DNA from: Neostapfia colusana
Lineage: Eukaryota; Streptophyta; Magnoliopsida; Poales; Poaceae
Length of the DNA stretch: 64,000 nt
Direction: 5' to 3'
NCBI GenBank assembly: GCA_030760725.1
Contig: JASWHV010000004.1
Span: 50,683,136-50,747,135, forward strand
A program made the translations under genes and the position numbers. Of this stretch, positions 1-11,453 are shown piece by piece (within the stretch, counting starts at the first letter, position 1; the number at the start of each line of letters is the position of its first letter). The notes below the pieces were generated by a model. That model was not told the DNA's origin. It made no database searches and saw only the letters and a program-made list of their open reading frames with translations.

Positions 1-1761
1 TGTGCTATATCTACCCGAGCAATGTGCCTCTAGTCTATTCTCGCGAGTAGTTCCAACTACTCGACTTGTACCGAATCCTACTCTATCCTAGCAATGCAGT
101 AGCTAACGGAGTTTGCAATCCTAAACCCAACCCATGGTTCTCTTGGCTATGCAGTGGGGCTTCCAAACAAGACTCTAATGCACAGAATAAAGGAAACAAG
201 TATGTGTTCAAAACAATAAAAATTTGTAAAGAGGTTAATGCAAAGCGGAGCTTGCCTTGCTGCTCTTGGTCGTAGGCTAGCTGTTCCTCCGGAGTAACGA
301 AGTCTAGGACTTCGGGTTCCTCCTCGACCTTAGCGACTACATGATAAGAGCAATATATGTATCAATTTAAATGCATTTGTATTAACCTTGAAGTTGTGAA
401 ATCTATAACCCTTGCTAGACAGACCAAATAACTGTGAAACTTTTACTGTGGCTTGGTTACAACCTAAACAGAGACTTGGTCAAGTTTTAGTTGCAGCAAA
501 GCTCATTTGAGCCCTCCACAATTAATTATGTCCTTCACCTTAATTAGAACTCTTAGGGTGTTCTTGGAATTTTCATGAAGCAAACTATGACTTTCTGAAA
601 ACTAGATTTTCAGACGGTTCTAATGGAGTTGGTCTCACTTAATTTGAAGGTTCCTAGCTAAAGTTATGAGCTAAACAATTTCAGAGAAAATTCTGAAAAT
701 GTTTCTGAACATTTTCTATTTTCTCTGGAACAGTTTCACTAATCAAACTATTAGGTGGATCAGATGAGCTCAAATGGATCTGAAATTTTTATGGTAGTTC
801 AGGGATATTTTGGTGAACATCCCAGCAAAATTTCAGGATTTCCTCCAAAGGATTCTCCAGTTAAAATTCCTAACAGTTTAAACTTTGGGGAATTAATTCT
901 GGAAAATTTAGGGTTTTCATGAAGTAAAACTTGATTTGCTGGAAAGTACTCGGAGAGCTAAATCCAGCAAAATGTGGTTCACTCAATTTGGAGCTTTCTA
1001 GCCAAAGTTATGAGGATTTGAAGTTTGAAGGAAAACTAAAAATCGGGAAAAAGTTTAAACTCGCGCGTGGGCCCAGGGGACACGCGTCGCACACCGAGGC
1101 GACAGCACACCGCGGCCCACAATGATTTTTCGCGCCAGCACACCCGATCCCAGCCGCAGCCGGATCCCGATTCAAAATATCTCCCGCTGACAGCTGGGGT
1201 CCACCCCTTCTTCAACCTCGCGACGCCCGCGCTCCGCCACCGAGGGACCTCGCCGGAGAGCTCGCCGCCGGCTGCTGTACAGCTCCAAACTTCTTGATTC
1301 TGGCCGCCCCTGCCTACTTTTACTCGGGGAACAGGAATCTAGGGTCAGCTGCTCATGACAATGGCCGGAGCATGGTCGGCGACGAGCCGCCACCTCGGAA
1401 CGACTTCGGCCATGTCGGCTGACTACCCTAGCACCTAAGCTACTTGGGAAACCGGTCGGGAAGCACCAGTGGACCTCAGAGAAGGTCGACATGAGCTCGA
1501 GGCAGCTCGGGGAAGGCCCGAAATAGGTCCTCACCGTGCACCCGATACCGCCCTTTCATTCCGCCATTGGTAGACATCAAATTACGCCAGGTACAGAGGT
1601 TCTCCGGCCCAGAGTTGTGAAGGCAACTTGTGCGTTACCGTGTCTAGCTCGTGTGAGAGCAGCTTGAGGCCCTCTAATCCTTTCTGGAGCACGAATTAAA
1701 CAGAATCGTACCCGAAGGTCGTTCTGCACACAGAAAGGGGAAAAGTGGAAATTCGCCGCCG

Positions 1762-1766
1762 GTGAG
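1762..1766. repeat. Target-site duplication GTGAG, left copy (A1)
   Basis: The five bases GTGAG directly precede the TGTAAC terminus of A1 and recur after its end. Confidence 0.93.
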
Positions 1767-3498
1767 TGTAACACCCCAAATTTTGATTCAAAACTCTAAA
1801 CCATGTTCAGAGGGGAATTTAAAAATTTTTTGACGTGTTGCATGTTTTGCAAAAATTCAAATTCAAACTGGAATTCAAATTATACTCAAAACAGAAAAGA
1901 AATGGAAAAAGAAAAAGAGAAACGGGAAAAAAACCGGCCAGTGGGCCGAAACCCGCCAGCCGGCCCAGTTTCCCCGCACCAGCCCGCCCCCGCGCGCCCG
2001 CGCTGTCTCTCACACAGACAGGTGGGACCCACCTGTCATCCCCAACCTCGCTCGCGCCGACCCTGGACTTTTCCCCCCGAGCGCGCGCGATCTTAACCGA
2101 TTGAAAACCGCGTCCCTCAGCCCGAATTCTGATCCCGGAAGACTCAAACTCGATCGCAACAGACCCACCGCCCTCCCCCGGCTATAAAAACCCCAGCCCC
2201 GATCGGTTTTTCTCACGCGATCGCCGATTTTTACTCCGGTGAGCACCGAGACTTCGCCGGTGAATTCTGGCCGATCTAAGCTCGGAAACTCTGATCTAAC
2301 TCGCTGGTCTTGATCCACCGCCTCCGGGAGCTTTGCAGGTGCAGAAAACCCGAAGACTTACGGTGTAAACCCAGCGCCGACGAGCTTCGCCGTGGTTTTG
2401 CCTCGGACCTCGCCGCCGATCACTTTCCAGGACCCCCGAGCTCGAGAAAACCCCCGAGGTGAGATCCCTGACCTCCCCTCTACCGATCTATGCCATAAGA
2501 TCACAGTTCTAGGCAGAATTCTCGAGGATCCGAAACTTTCCGGTGAGATCGCCGCTTCCCGCCGCCGTGCGCCGCCGGCAGCGCCGCCCGCGCTCGGTCA
2601 GAGCGACGTGGCCGCTTGTGCGCCGTTTATTTTAAATCGCACGGTAGACTTTAAAACCCCGCGTACCGGTTCGATGTTATAATCTCAGCCGTCGGTTTAA
2701 AATCGGACGGTCCACGTCAGCCCCGCATTATAAAGACTGGAATTCTTACGTGCTACCCCCTGGGGTTCTCTGGAATTGAGAGCTAGCCCCGGAAACTTCA
2801 GATCTAGCCCCTGGAAATCCAGAAAATCATGTAAATTCATTTAAAAATCAGTTTTAGCCCCTGGACTTAATAAAAATTAGAAAAAACACCTCTGATAAGT
2901 GTAGCTAGACCCCTGGAAATTATGAAAATAATATTATAGACCCTGTAATGGGGTGAATTCATTATTTTAGCCCTGTTTAGTATTTAATTTAGAAAATTGA
3001 ATATGTAACTAGTGTTTAAAAATTAAAAAGGGGGACAAACATAATTGTCAAAATTAATTAAAAACTTTCTCAGTACTTAGAAAACTTTGGAGTGAGATAA
3101 AAATATATTTTGGGCTGAAATAAATCTGTGTCATCTATTATTCACATTTATTAGTATAGGGACACATTTTTAAGTAAAGAATAGTTATAGAAAAATAGGG
3201 AAAATAATTATGAAATAGTCTACATCAGAAGCCAAGGTCAAAATATGATATTAAATTATTTAGGACCAGAACCTATTCTGGTTAGATGATGTGTATTACT
3301 AATTTCATAATGAAATACACATTTATGCATAGGAGAATAAATCTGAAAATATAGCAACTAGTAAATGATAAATGGAGTTTTTAAAACACAAAGAATTCAG
3401 TTTAGGGTTGATAGAAATTGTGAAGGCACATATGGAGAAGAAAAATACTTTTCATACATACTTGGTAGTTTAATGAAAGGAATTTATTTAAAACTGAA

Positions 3499-3537
<39 letters not shown>

Positions 3538-5215
3538 GTATGTAAGTATAAATATGAACACCAAAGTAGGAATCATACACATATAAATAAAAGTGTATGC
3601 AAGCCACGGATCAACACACAAAGTAACCACAACACATATAATGGTGAATGAATTTCATAAATATGAATATGTGGTTTGTATGAAGTAGAAGTGTGAACTA
3701 TGTCTTATGATTGTTGTTTTTCTTTTGCTATGTGTGATGGTATGAAGTAGAACCTGTTCAAGAGCAAGTTAACCCTTTCCAAGATCAGGACTACCCATTT
3801 CAAGAGCAGCAAGAAGGAGGCAAGTGTCCTTGACCACTTTGATCCTATGCTAGGATGTGTAGATAGAATTATTTGCATTGTCAAATGAAATATGAAACCC
3901 ATGCTAGGAAAGTTTCCCTAGAATTGCATTACCTTGTTTCCTTGTAGCTTGGGTTGGGATTTATTTTTTCATGTCATTTATTTACATGCATATGCTTAGC
4001 CATGGTTAGAATGGGATATTTGGGACATGAGATCATCAGTTTATATTACCATACTCTTGAATGAGACATTGTGAATTATGTAGAGGTAGGGATCAAGGCA
4101 AGTTGGATGTTTTGGTTGTGTGCTGGGTGCACGAGACTTGGGTTTGTGTTTAGTACTTGCCTGGATCCTAAGGACCGGTTCATGGAGCATGTAACCCGGC
4201 TTTACAGTGCCAACCACATGCTGAGATGGGGCAGCTTGGCCAATTAATTAGGTGTATCCCCGGCGTAGTATGGGTGTGTTGGATGGTGCGGGGAGTAGGT
4301 GTCAGCTGGACTACCATATGAACTGCAAGGCTCAAGAGGGGGCCACTACAGCGGGGTTGGAGCCTCTTGTATGTTGTTAGGGGTGAAACCTCAGTGGGCC
4401 CACGCTCGTCGGGAATCCCTTTGTAAAGGCTTCGTAGTGATCTCCTGGCTGCACACCTGGGAAGTGTGAATGTGGATCGTAGCCACTGGCATAATGGAGG
4501 TTCTTTTAGTCCACCCGGCAACGGGGGATGAAATCACTACTTGTGGGTACAGTGGTACAAACTCTGCAGAGTCAAAACTGTCTTGACAGCCGTGCTCACG
4601 GTTAAGAGCGGCCTGGACTTATTCATGATTAGGGGATTGATGGTTTTGGAAGTTAAGCGGGGAGCTTAACATTGGAAATGATGTTATGGTTATTGGATTA
4701 TGATGACGGGATGGGAGATTAGGACCATTTCACCTGTGTAGTAATGTAAGTGCTTAATAGGCTAAGGTGATAGGTATTAATTGCGTAGTGCGTTAACCAT
4801 GAGTTCAACCTCTCCTTGTTCTAGCCATGCATGATAAAATTTTCCCACACTTGCTGAGTACCATTGGTACTCAACCTTGCATATTTGTTGGTTTATATTG
4901 CTGCTCAGGTCAAGATAATGAGGTGGTGTATAATGACCAAGACTTTGGACCCGAGGAAGGTTTTTAGGTTCATGAAGACCCCCGGGCAACGCCTGTGATG
5001 GAGCCCTAAAGAATAATATTCCGCTGCTAGTTTATTTACTTGTGATGAACTTATTATTGTCCATCGAGACATTTACTATGTAAGACTTACTTATATTCGA
5101 CACCTGGCTTGTAATAAATGATGCTTCACTATTTGTCATCACATGTATGAGAAAATGATCCTGGCATACATGTGATATTCACTTGGTTGTTTCTTCGGAA
5201 AAACCGGGTGTGACA
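1767..5215 (+). mobile_element. A1: solo LTR of family A (3,449 bp)
   Basis: Begins TGTAACACCCC and ends GGGTGTGACA, the same termini as the A3 5' LTR (33174-36607), and is alignable along its whole length. It is flanked by the 5-bp duplication GTGAG, and the uninterrupted target GCCGGTGAGCAACC is visible in the partner LTR of B1 near 14290. No internal region remains, so this is the product of LTR-LTR recombination after insertion. It contains a TATA box, a CA/TA microsatellite at about 3499-3537 and the shared LTR hairpin at 4855-4873. Confidence 0.95.
2183..2190 (+). promoter_or_regulatory. TATA box of LTR A in A1
   Basis: TATAAAAA in the context CGGCTATAAAAACCCCAG, conserved at the same place in the A3 5' LTR. 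It puts the transcription start about 420-450 bp into the LTR, so almost 3 kb of each A LTR is R plus U5 and is transcribed as leader. The start site itself is inferred. Confidence 0.75.
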
Positions 5216-5220
5216 GTGAG
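5216..5220. repeat. Target-site duplication GTGAG, right copy (A1)
   Basis: GTGAG directly follows the TGTGACA terminus of A1; the B LTR then resumes with CAACCACTCGAG. Confidence 0.93.
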
Positions 5221-6338
5221 CAACCACTCGAGCTGTGGCTCGGGGATGAGCAGCACCGGTCACCAGCACGTCCAAGGGTGCCTTGGCTCGGGCGTGACAA
5301 CGCCCTGGTTGGGCTGTCCATGGGAGCCCGAGGTGCGGGGGTTCCAAGTCCCGAATTTGATCTTTCGGCACAGCCGATATCAATCGGTTTCAACCCAATT
5401 CTAGCAACGGGGAGGATGGAGGAAGGTCTCTAGTACCTTGCTGGGGCTCTGGAATGGACGGAGGGAGCTGCGATCGGCGTTCTCCGATCGATTCCGAGCT
5501 GGGGAAATTTTCGGCCGGCGCTGAGTTCTTGCGGGGAAGAACGGCGGTGCCTCGGCCGGGGAGGGGGCAGGCGCCTTAAGAAGGCTCTGCACCGCCTCAC
5601 GCCCGCGCGTGGGCAAGCAGCTGCTGGCGCGGCGGCTGCCCTCGGTGGTGATCACCGCTGCGGCTTGGCGACCCGAGTGAAAAAGTCTCAGTCAGTTTGA
5701 TCTGAGCAGTGGCTGACATGTGGGTCCCACTTCCAGTTTTAACCTCTGAAATTTACTCCTAATCACTGTTGTAAACAGTGAGCCCCATACTACCCTTGGC
5801 AATTCAAATTATTCATCCATGAGCCATTTGAATTGATCAAAGTTCAAATGAGGTTTGGTTTGAATGAATTTCAGCACAAGTTCAGTTTGAAATTCAAATA
5901 AAGTTTGAATTTCTCCCACTTAGCTCATGTCAAGATCAACTCCAAATGGAGTGAAAATTGGTGTGTGAGCTCACAAAAATGGGCTGAGTAAGAATATGCC
6001 TCCCACTTTTAAATTCATGGGATAAAAACAGTTTGAATTTGAATATGGTTTCAAACTGCCCTCTTCCTAACTATACCCCAAAATGACCTCAAAAAGGTTT
6101 TGAATTTGGGTGAAACTTGGCATGGACATCCTTAGTAAAGTGTAGGAGTTTTCATATGTCCAGCCCATCTATATCACATGTGGGAAATACCACTTTTGCA
6201 ATGTGTGAGTTTGTTCTCTAATGAGCATGTTGATAATTGTTACTTGCTCTTCATTTGTGTTCATCATCCTTCCTCAAATGAGGTGTGTGGTATGGTGATG
6301 AACACTGCAAATGTGTGTCAAAAACTGAGGCCCTTACA

Positions 6339-6356
6339 TTCCTCCCCCCTTAAAAG
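6339..6356 (-). other. Polypurine tract of B1
   Basis: In element sense CTTTTAAGGGGGGAGGAA directly before the 3' LTR terminus TGTAAG. It primes plus-strand DNA synthesis. The same tract is present at 57955-57972 in B3. Confidence 0.88.
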
Positions 6357-6407
6357 AATCTCGTCCCGAGATTATAAGGTGAAAATGAGAGAGGGGATGG
6401 TGGGAAA

Positions 6408-9400
6408 TTACCGGATATGCGACGTGAAAAAGTTGGGGTAGTTAGTGCGAAGGAATCTTCGCTCTCCCATGTCGCTTCGTCCATGGAGTGATTGCTCCAT
6501 AGAACCTTGTAGAACCACAACGTACGGTTGCGTGTGGTTTGGGCCTTTTCATCAACAATCTGCACCAGTTCCTCCCGATAGGTGAGATCCGGTTGCAGTT
6601 CTTCAATGTCTTCCAGCTGAACGGTAGTTGATAGCTTGAGACACTTCCTCAGCTGGGAAATGTGAAAGACGTCGTGCACACCGGAAAGTGTTTCTGGTAA
6701 TTTCAGCCGGTATGCCACCGATCCACATCTTTCGGTAATCTGGAATGGACCGATGAAGCGGGGTGCTAACTTTCCTCTCACCCCAAATATGTTTACGCCC
6801 TTCATTGGAGACACCCGTAGGTATACGTGATCTCCAACTTCGAATTGTAACGGGCGCCTTCTCCGGTCCGCATACTGTTTCTGACGGGATTGAGCAGCTT
6901 TTAGGTTCGCTTGAATTAGTCGAACCTTTTCTTCCGCGTTGTTGACAAGGTCAATCCCGAAGGTAACCCTTTCGCCAGACTCACACCAGTTCAATGGTGT
7001 GCGGCATTTTCTTCCATATAGCGCCTCGTAGGGCGCCATCTTGATGCTGTCTTGGTACCCATTGTTGTACGAGAACTTGGCTAACGGCAAGTGATCATCC
7101 CAATTCTTGCCGTGGTTGATAGCGCAAGCTCGTAGCATGTCTTCTAAGATTTGATTTACCCGCTCCGTTTGCCCATCCGTCTGCGGGTGGTAGGCTGAAC
7201 TACGGATCAGCTTCGTCCCCAAGGCAGCGTGCAGCTGCTCCCAAAAATGGGACACAAATAAAGTGCCCCGATCCGATATCATAGTATGGGGTACGCCGTA
7301 TAAGCATAGGATCCGTGAGATGTACAGTTCAGCATACTTCTTGGCGTTGTAATTTGTGTTGACCGGGATGAAATGGGCAACTTTGGTGAGCCGATCGACG
7401 ATCACCCACACCGAATCATGTTTCTGCAAGGTGGTGGGTAAACCGACGATGAAGTCCATGCTCACGTCCTCCCACTTTCAGGCAGGAATGCCCAGTGGTT
7501 GTAGCAGTCCCGGTTTCCGCATGTGGTCTGCTTTCACCCTTCGACATGTATCACACTCGGACACGTATTTTGCAGTCTCTCGCTTCATCCGTGTCCACCA
7601 AAACTTGCTTCTGAGTTCTTGATACATCTTGTTGCTGCCGGGGTGAATAGAAAACTTTGATAAGTGAGCCTTATCAAAGATTTTCTTCCGTAATTCCGGG
7701 TTTCGGGGTACGACAATCCGGTCCTTGAACCATAGGACGCCGTCTCCGTCCTTCCGGAAACATTTCAACTCCCCACTGTCTACACGTCTCCGCAAATGTG
7801 ACATGCCCTTGTCATTCTTCTGGGCTGCCGCTATCTCTTCACGGATGGTGGGGATCAAAGCTAGGTTTTAGAGAGCTCCGTGTGGAATCACATGTAGTGG
7901 TGGTTCGCTCTCTTCCAACGGTGTGATGGTTAGATTGTTGACGTGTGACTTGCGGCTCATCGCATCTGCCACTATGTTTGCCTTGCCCGGATGATAATGG
8001 ATCTCTATCTCATAATCCTTTATCAGTTCTAACCATCTTCATTGCCTCATGTTCAGGTCCTTCTGAGTGAATATGTACTTGAGGCTTTTGTGGTCGGTAT
8101 ATAAATGTACGAGGTTACCGAGTAGGTAGTGCCTCCACATTTTTAGTGCAAGTACCACGGCAGCGAGCTCCAAGTCGTGAGTTGGATAATTCTGCTCATG
8201 GTTCCTAAGCTGCCGTGATCCATACGCGACCACTCTTCAGTCTTGCATCAGCACACATCCGAGCCCAATGGCGGATGCATCGCAGTACACATCGAACGGT
8301 TTTGTTGTGTCTGGCTGCGCCAAAACCGGTGCTGATGTCAGGTGCTTGACTAAAGCCTTGAATGCTGCTTCACATGCTGGACTCCAAACATATTTGGTAG
8401 CCTTCTTCAGCAGCTCTGTCATTGTCTTGGCAATCTTCGAGAAGTTCGGAATGAACCTCCGATAATATCCCACGAGTCCGAGGAAACTCTGTACCTCATG
8501 AACAGTTCTCGGGGATTTCCAATTCAGCACTTGCGTGATCTTGCTCGGGTCCACAGCGATACCCTCCGCTGAGATGATATGCCCGAGAAAAGGCACTTGC
8601 GATATCCAAAACTCGTATTTGCTGAATTTTGCGTATAACTTGTGATCCCGCAGCCGTTGCAAGACTATACGCAGATGTTTCTTGTGATCTTCCTCCGACT
8701 TGGAATATACTAGGATGTCGTCGATGAAGACCACGACAAACTTGTCCAGCTCCGGCATGAATACCGAGTTCATCAAGTACATGAAGTGAGCTGGAGCATT
8801 GGTGAGGCCGAAGGACATAACCAGGTACTCATAAAGTCCGTACCTCGTCGAGAAAGCCGTCTTCGGAATGTCCTCGGCCCTTATCTTAATCTGATGGTAC
8901 CCGGATCTTAAATCCATCTTGGAAAAGATCTTTGTTTCGACCAACTGATCAAACAACATGTCGATCCGTGGCAACGGGTACTTGTTCTTGATGGTTACGG
9001 CATTTAATGGACGATAGTCCACGCAAAGCCGCAACGTCTCATCCTTCTTCTTGACAAATAATGCCGAACAACCCCATGGCGAGGAGCTCGGCCTAATAAA
9101 ACCCTTCTCCAGAAGGTCCGTGAACTGAGTCTTCAGTTCAGACAACTCCTTGGGCGCCATCTTGTACGGCCTTTCGGGATATTGGCATGGTTCCCGGTGC
9201 AAGTTCAATCTTGAACTCCACCTCTCTATCGGGTGGCATCCCTGGCAAATCATCCGGGAATACGTCAAGGAATTCTCGGACCACTGGAATATCTTCCAAT
9301 CTGATGGTCATGGCTTGATAGACACTTGGAAGTTTATTTCCGGACTGTCCAGGAATAATGAGTGAGAACCGTGCACCTCTGAGTTTAAGTGCACGATTCG

Positions 9401-10966
9401 AAGGACGGTGTCTAAAACAGCGCCGTGGCGGGTTAACCACGACATCCCTAGGATGACATCGACCTTCTGTCCCTCTAAGATAATGAGAGACGTGGGGTAC
9501 ACTCTACTCGCTAAGCATAATGGTGCTTTGGAGACCAATACGCTTGCTGAAATCTTCCCACCCGGTGAATAAATTAAATATGGACTATGGGTGGGTAGTA
9601 TTGGCAGACTGTGTTTAACAGTGAAAGCTTGGCTAATAAAATTATGCGTGGCGCCTGAATCAAACAGTACTATAGCGGGATGCTGGTGGAGTTGGAACAT
9701 ACCCGCAAGGATTGGCTCGCCCTCCGGCACGTCCTCAATGGCAAGTTGGTGGACAGTGCCGGGCCTAGGGTTTGCCCGCCGCGCATTAGCAGGGTTCCGG
9801 GGTTGACTCCTCCCCGGAAACTGTGGTGCCACTCCGCCGCCTTGCCTCTCCGGGCAACTGCTCGCGAAGTGCCCTGGACGACCACACTTGTAACATGTGG
9901 CCGCTGCTGGTGGAGTGCTTGGTGGACGAAAGCCTGGCATGCGTTGCGGAGGTGCAAACGCACGTGGCATCGCCCGCTGCTGTTGTTGTGGTTGCGGTGG
10001 TACTGGCAGTGCCGGCCAGAATGCCGGTGAAGAGTACGGCCGACTGCGGAACGGCATCGACCGCTGTGGTGGTTGCCAGCATGGACCTGATGGTGGGCGA
10101 TTCACCATCCGAAACTTCTGAGAAGGACCGCCTCCTTCTCCACTGCTCTGCGGCGCGCTTCGCTTTCGCTCTGCCGCCGCCAACTCCTTGCCGGAGTCCT
10201 CCTGAACAATCGCAGCATCAATGATGTCGTTGAGGCTGCCGCGATTGAACATCGCCAACCTGTCCTTCAGGAGCGGGTTAAGCCCCTGGTAAAAATGGTC
10301 TCGCCGCTTCTCGTCTGTATCTGCGTGATACGACGCGTAGAGCGCGAGATCGTTGAACGCTCTGGAGTATTCCAGCACGTTCCGGCTCCCTTGCTGCAGG
10401 TGTAAGAACTCCTGCGTCTTCCTCTTCATCAGACCTGGCGGTATATGATAGGCCCTGAAGGCCCTCCGGAACTCCGTCCAGGTCATTACTCGATCGGTGG
10501 GCTGTGAAGCACAGAAGTTGGCCCATCACGCGCTCGCGGATCCTTGGAGCTGCTGGACCGCGAACTGAGTCTTGCGCTGCTCGCTGATCTGGAGCAGCCC
10601 GAACTTCATCTCTATGGCGCGGAGCCAGTTGTCCGCGTCAAGTGGTTCATCCGCCCTTGATAATACCGGGGGATGAGTTGCCAGGAAGTCGGAGTAGGAG
10701 CTCTGTTGACGCTCCTCACGGTCTGGACGTCTCTCTGGGCGAGACGTATTCGCAATAAGAGTCTGCAGCAACTCTGTGTGTTGCTGATGCGAGCCCGTCA
10801 TTGCCGCGACGATGTCGGCCAATGTAACCGTTGGCAGTGGCGGTGGCGGTGTTTGCTGTTGCTGTTGCCGCTGTTGTTGTCCCGAGGAGTCCTCAGGAGG
10901 TGGTTGGGAGGTCTCTCCCCCTTGACTGGTACCCCCAACGTCAGGGTTGGCACGAGTACGCGTCAT
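6408..10966 (-). pseudogene. B1 gag-pol polyprotein, inactivated chromovirus
   Basis: The order gag, CCHC knuckle, protease (DSGATHNF), RT with FIDD, RNase H, HHCC plus D,D35E integrase and C-terminal chromodomain is the same as in B3, but the frame is broken. Breaks seen against B3: TGA at 10526-10528 (Trp in the gag core), one-base changes near 9331 and 9173 that shift frame between protease and RT, TGA at 8237-8239 and 8039-8041 (both CGA to TGA), TAA at 7868-7870, TGA at 7478-7480 (Trp), and a one-base deletion near 6456 that replaces the chromodomain end. The start is the ATG at 10964-10966, giving MTRTRANPDVGG as in B3. It cannot make a functional polyprotein. Confidence 0.92.
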
Positions 10967-11236
10967 TCTGAAATTCAAAACAGCAGCGTTTAGCACATGT
11001 CTTACTGAAAATTCCATAAGCAACAGTAGGTATTGAAGCGACACATGATTAATTTGCACAACATTCACATATATTGATAAAGCATAAACTTTATACAAGA
11101 TACATTATTCTCGGATCTCCGAGAAGTCGTGCTCATGTCGTCACTACCTATACATACGCTACTGTCTAAACGACATGTCACCGATTACAAAAGTTGGGTT
11201 CCTACCCTGGCTGCCCTACTTGGCAACCGTAACCCC
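10967..11236 (-). other. B1 spacer between ORF0 and gag
   Basis: No gene. In element sense the spacer ends with TTTTGAATTTCAG one base before the gag ATG, an acceptor-like sequence also found in B3. No other signal was recognised. Confidence 0.5.
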
Positions 11237-11440
11237 CTACTCGGAGTAGAACTCGACCTCCTGTGGGTCGTCCTCCTCCGGTACCTCTGCTGGTGGCTCT
11301 GGATCTACCACCTCTTCTCCCATTCCGGGTTCTCCCATTGCTGAAAGACCCAAGACCACCGGTATGCCTAACACCGGAGGTACGAGGTCCTGCAATGCAT
11401 GCACCTCGTCCATAGCCTGGTTGTAGTCCTCTTCCCAGCC
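11237..11440 (-). pseudogene. B1 ORF0, C-terminal remnant
   Basis: Encodes the last 68 or so residues of the family B ORF0 protein. It runs from the end of the coiled coil (GWEEDYNQAMDEVHALQDLV) to the acidic tail ending EVEFYSE, matching B3 62854-63060 closely. Everything upstream of this point in the element is deleted, and the frame runs into LTR sequence through a short filler. It has no start of its own and is a dead remnant. Confidence 0.88.
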
Positions 11441-11453
11441 TACACTCGCGGGC
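11440..11453. other. Deletion junction with templated filler
   Basis: Between ORF0 sequence (up to CTTCCCAGC) and LTR sequence (from AAAGGTACAAAGC) lie 14 bases, CTACACTCGCGGGC, that occur again at 11530-11543 inside the adjacent LTR. The joint therefore carries a filler copied from about 90 bp away. Confidence 0.8.

Larger units (their letters stand above)
1..6338 (-). repeat. 3' LTR of B1, interrupted by solo LTR A1
   Basis: Bases 1-1766 and 5221-6338 together match the B3 LTR at about 55068-57954, so about 1.16 kb of this LTR lies left of the window. The right edge ends in TTACA next to the polypurine tract, so in element sense the LTR starts with TGTAAGGGCC. It holds no host gene; the short open frames inside it are GC-rich chance frames. 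The 5484-5697 part is the U3 core, which differs completely from that of B3. Confidence 0.88.

Noticed and set aside
66..1534. Short frames in LTR B (also near 12596-14104 and 55158-56636)
   Set aside because: They change length between LTR copies, lack any domain, and lie in LTR sequence.
4180..4521. Antisense 113-codon frame in LTR A as a host gene
   Set aside because: Present in every A LTR simply because the LTR copies are near identical; no start context, domain or independent evidence. Kept only as a low-interest finding because of the D similarity.
9786..10224. Several overlapping long frames on both strands of the gag region
   Set aside because: GC-rich, Gln/Pro/Arg-rich gag coding sequence gives open shadows in other frames; the same shadows recur at 61441-61851 in B3.
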